Source: Paramacrobiotus metropolitanus
Lineage: Eukaryota; Tardigrada; Eutardigrada; Parachela; Macrobiotidae
Reading direction: 5' to 3'
NCBI RefSeq assembly: GCF_019649055.1
Contig: NW_026570374.1
Span: forward strand, 62,001 to 126,000
Length of the DNA stretch: 64,000 nt
Positions 61,299-64,000 of the stretch are shown in pieces. How positions within the stretch are numbered: position 1 is the first letter of the stretch; each line of letters begins with the position of its first letter. Made by a program: the position numbers and the translations under genes. The notes below the pieces were generated by a model that searched no databases, was not told the DNA's origin, and worked only from the letters and a program-made list of their open reading frames with translations.

Positions 61299-61427
61299 CG
61301 GTGCGTTATTAGAGGCTAAAGGCTCGTCGCGTTCACGCTCCTTGGAACCGGCGTTGGAGTCGTGGTCATCATCCCCGCTTTGAGTCCCCGCAGTTTCGCG
61401 GCCGCTCCACCTATCCGTTGCGCTCAT
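61299..61427 (-). CDS. candidate first coding exon (43 codons)
   Basis: ATG at 61427 opens MSATDRWSGRETAGTQS, then GDDDHDSNAGSKERERDEP, and ends after NNAP at a consensus GTAAGT donor in phase 0. The composition suits a disordered, charged N-terminus. The target exon is not certain: the phase-0 acceptor of EFREEISDF (57316 or 53113) fits, which would lead to the PTB gene. A four-copy 38-bp repeat lies just upstream. Confidence 0.5.
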
Positions 61428-61443
61428 CTTCGGATGGATGTTT

Positions 61444-61593
61444 CTGGAGATCCCTGATGAAAGGGATCTTCGCAGCAAATCCTGGAGATCCCTGATTAAA
61501 GGGATCTTCGCAGCAAATCCTGGAGATCCCTGATGAAAGGGATCTTCGCAGCAAATCCTGGAGATCCCTGATGAAAGGGATCTTCGCAGCAAA
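61444..61593. repeat. four copies of a 38-bp repeat with an internal palindrome
   Basis: Each unit contains GATCCCTGATGAAAGGGATC (a hairpin with 8-base stem) followed by TTCGCAGCAAATCCTGGA; one copy has ATTA for ATGA. It starts 17 bases upstream of the candidate start codon on the minus strand, so it would lie in the 5' UTR or promoter. Confidence 0.8.
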
Positions 61594-61599
61594 AACCCG

Positions 61600-63039
61600 A
61601 TCCAAAGCGAGTGCCAGCGGACAGTGTGATTCGGGCAGGAAGGCGAAGGGATCTCCTGTCGGACAAAGCGGCTGATAAACAATAGGCCAGTACGATACTA
61701 ATATGATAAATAAAATCCTTCCTACTTTAGACAACGACGAGGGATAATTTCAGGGGATAACATTCGCTGAGCAGGACAGATTTCAAAGAAGACAGGCAAA
61801 GAAGATTCCGAAAGGAGAAAAAATATGCGCTAAATTGCAGAATTAGTACACGAATGCACTGAAAGCTGCTGTGCGATTGAGTACCCAAACTGCGCGAGTC
61901 GCATCCGTGTAGAAAAATGCGAAATAGAAGATTACGCAACCAAACAGAAGCAAAGTAAAGCCATGCATTGTTTTAAAGAGTGCAGATGTACGTACTGAGT
62001 ACACCACAACTGTATTAATGACAGTACAATATCCTTGTAAGATTTTGTTGCACTGAATAGATGCGGCGTAACGTAAATGATCAAATGAAAAAAACACTCC
62101 ACAGTCTCCACTTACAAAAGTGCACAGGAATTCTGAATTATTAAGTCGTAGCAGTCACCGTCACTACACCCTGTCACCCAGTATAAATAATTACTTAAAC
62201 GAACGCTCGGGCCATTCAGAATCTCCGATATGTAGACCGGAAGCTCCCCGTTCAATCGCGGCATTGTCAGGAAAAGATCCGTCGAAAGAGAAGCGAGGCG
62301 CGGGCAACGGTTCATCTACGCCATTGCCAGCGGATATGTTGTGGAATATTGAATTCCAACATGGAAACATGCCTTCTAACCTGGGAACAGCGCCAGTTTC
62401 GGCTAATTTCAAACCAAGTATTCTCTGCTTCGGCCGCTTGTTACAGTTGTTTGTCAGTGGCGTGTACGGTGTAATGACTAATGAGTATTTTGGTAAGATT
62501 TTTGTCGGGAAAAAGTATACACGCCGTAGTTTTTCTGTTAACTTCAATACTGTAATTTTAAAAAATCACCGAATTCGAAGTGACCTAGAATTATAAGCAT
62601 TTATGTAGATATGGCGCTAGCTGTTACTGCATTATTAAAAGCAAAACCGCGTACCTTCTGCAAAGCAGTGAATAATTAACGACTGGGAAATATCCGCTCA
62701 ATGCTTTGTAAGTCGAAGCTCTCTTCATGGTCTGTATACACAGACCATGCTCTCTTCAAAGCTAGACTGGAAATATAACAGGGCAAATGTTGTGTATAGT
62801 AGTATTTACGAGAATCGTAAGCAGTTTGCAGTCACCTTTCAAATCAAAGCGTTTTGGCTTTTTAAGTTTTCTTTTTCGAACTTTCGCTGTAGTCTTTCTG
62901 TTTTAATCATACGTTTTCCTGTAATTTTGGACATATTATCTTTATTGTGATATTTCATCAGATTTTAGGTTATCTGGCACTAGGAATTCACTTCTTTTGT
63001 TCATAATTTGTATTTGCTGCATTTAGCAGTCAGCCTATC
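61600..63039. other. intergenic between divergent genes
   Basis: Open frames of 118-158 codons overlap on both strands at 62120-62596 with no domain or splice support. A short palindrome (CATGGTCTGTATACACAGACCATG halves) sits near 62727-62750. No gene that I can support. Confidence 0.4.
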
Positions 63040-63654
63040 ATGCCTCCGAAGCGCTCGTCCAAATCCAAAAGTCCGAGCCCCCGGAAAGCTTCCCCAGGAA
63101 AGAAAAGCAGCCCGGACGCGGGCACCAAGGCCGCTGAGATCGGCAAACGTAAGCGCGAGGAATCCAAGAATACCGACGATAATTCTAATGTAGGCATCTG
63201 CGAGCTGCTGATGGAGTTGGCTGAATACGAGAAAGTTGCCAGCGGCGAGCAGTATAAATACCTCGCGTACCGTAAAGCAGCGCAGACGCTGGCTGAACAG
63301 AAAACCCGTATCAAAAGTGGCGCTGAAGCGCAGAAGCTGCCAGGAATTGGGGAAAGCATTGCAGGCAAGATTGATGAGTTTCTGAAGACGGGCAAGATGG
63401 AAAAAGTAAAGGAGGCTCGCGACGACGACACAGCCAAGATACTGGCGGATTTGGCGCGGGTGCCCGGGATTGGCCATGCTCGGGCCAAGGAACTGTACGA
63501 TCAAGGCATTAGAAGCATCGAGGATCTCAAGAAGCATCCGGACCTTCTGCCCGAACAACTGCAGAAGCCCGTAAAGAATTTGGACGCTATTGAGTCTCCC
63601 ATAAACAAACAACAGGCGGACAAAATCAAGAAGTATCTGGAACAGCAACTAAAG
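63040..63654 (+). CDS. POLB: DNA polymerase beta, 5' exon (lyase and HhH region)
   Basis: From ATG 63040 the frame runs 205 codons to a GTACGC donor. After a basic, Ser/Pro/Lys-rich N-terminus comes the 8-kDa dRP-lyase domain (about 52-135: ELLMELAEYEKVA, YKYLAYRKAAQTLA, IKSGAEAQKLPGIG, SIAGKIDEFL), then the second helix-hairpin-helix (VPGIGHARAKELYDQG). The Lys of AGKIDEF matches the Schiff-base Lys72 of the vertebrate enzyme, while the Lys68 position is Ser. Pol beta removes 5'-dRP and fills one-base gaps in base excision repair. The palm with its Asp triad is not in the window; a frame after AACAG at 63743 does not look like pol beta. Either later exons lie beyond 64 kb or the gene is cut by the element at 63864. 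Confidence 0.85.
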
Positions 63655-63863
63655 GTACGCTTTAATGTCAATTTGCCATGCCTGCATTTTTTAAAACATG
63701 GTTATCTGAAACTACTGCAAATTTGATTTTACTTTTTAACAGAATTTGGAGACAGCAAGCATTCGCTTTGTCCCGATTTTTGTTACAAACGGGAATAGAT
63801 ATTGCAAGATTATAACATTAAAACTTTTAATGCTGTATATTTTGTTTGCTTGTACAGATGGCA

Positions 63864-64000
63864 CCTATAGTAAGTGAATGGGCGATGGTCGTTCAAAGTG
63901 GCCACCTTGAATTACAATTCCCATGAACCATTTTTCTTCTGGTTTTCTTCTTTACTCAGTTAAGTATAACGCATCCTTACAGAGTACTTGAAATTTTTAA
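63864..64000. mobile_element. partial foldback arm, same family as 28545-29245
   Basis: CTATAGTAAGTGAATGGGC and CAGAGTACTTGAAATTTTT match the arms at 28.5-29.2 kb in the same order and spacing, with divergence between them. It is cut by the window end. Confidence 0.7.

Noticed and set aside
62120-62596. 158-codon plus-strand frame
   Set aside because: No ATG start (GTG), a 118-codon frame overlaps on the other strand, and no domain is seen.
63743-63870. Second exon of DNA polymerase beta after an AACAG acceptor
   Set aside because: The reading does not resemble the pol beta thumb or palm and runs into the repeat.
1-64000. tRNA, rRNA or other structured RNA genes
   Set aside because: I looked for cloverleaf arms and A/B boxes by eye and found nothing I could support; a covariance-model scan would be needed to exclude them.

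Overview
The window is a piece of an invertebrate animal nuclear genome. Genes are split by many introns (about 60 bp to several kb) with GT..AG borders, stop codons are standard, and the families are metazoan: rhodopsin-like GPCRs, signal peptide peptidase, chromodomain protein, MFSD6-type transporter, serpin, DOMON, FLYWCH, PTB and DNA polymerase beta. My best guess is a tardigrade or a near ecdysozoan relative. That is an inference from the gene mix (plant-like UGT, DOMON, many divergent GPCRs), not something the sequence proves.

Left part (1-27.6 kb): compact, intact genes with GC-rich exons in AT-rich introns. In order: the 3' end of an unknown gene (+); two related orphan GPCRs (-); an intergenic stretch with a MITE-like hairpin; a complete nine-exon signal peptide peptidase (+); a complete two-chromodomain protein (-) whose start codon is an exon tip of its own; a possible small gene (-); an MFSD6-like transporter (+); a short array of AGGTCA-bearing repeats; a third GPCR (-) with a repeated box upstream; and a 5'-truncated, frameshifted UDP-glycosyltransferase of plant/bacterial type (-).

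Middle part (27.6-39.2 kb): gene-poor and full of relics. It holds a 700 bp foldback element, three scraps of a non-LTR retrotransposon, a full-length serpin (+), a decayed DOMON gene (-) and a FLYWCH zinc-finger ORF (-).

Right part (39.8-61.4 kb, - strand): I could splice together a PTB-domain protein (exons from 49.5 to 39.9 kb). Its introns contain Tc1/mariner-like MITEs, a 390 bp element with terminal inverted repeats and a 3 kb higher-order satellite made of 45-bp units and CCAAT/TATA modules. Upstream lies a nearly identical 4.2 kb tandem duplication carrying a small three-exon gene, MITEs and hairpins. A possible first exon sits at 61.4 kb. Splice phases are compatible with one gene of about 21.6 kb running from 61.4 to 39.9 kb.

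The window ends with the 5' exon of DNA polymerase beta (+) and, just after it, another arm of the foldback family seen at 28.5 kb. No operon logic is visible. The strongest themes are the density of hairpin/foldback elements, the satellite with promoter-like modules, and a MITE sitting inside a splice donor.
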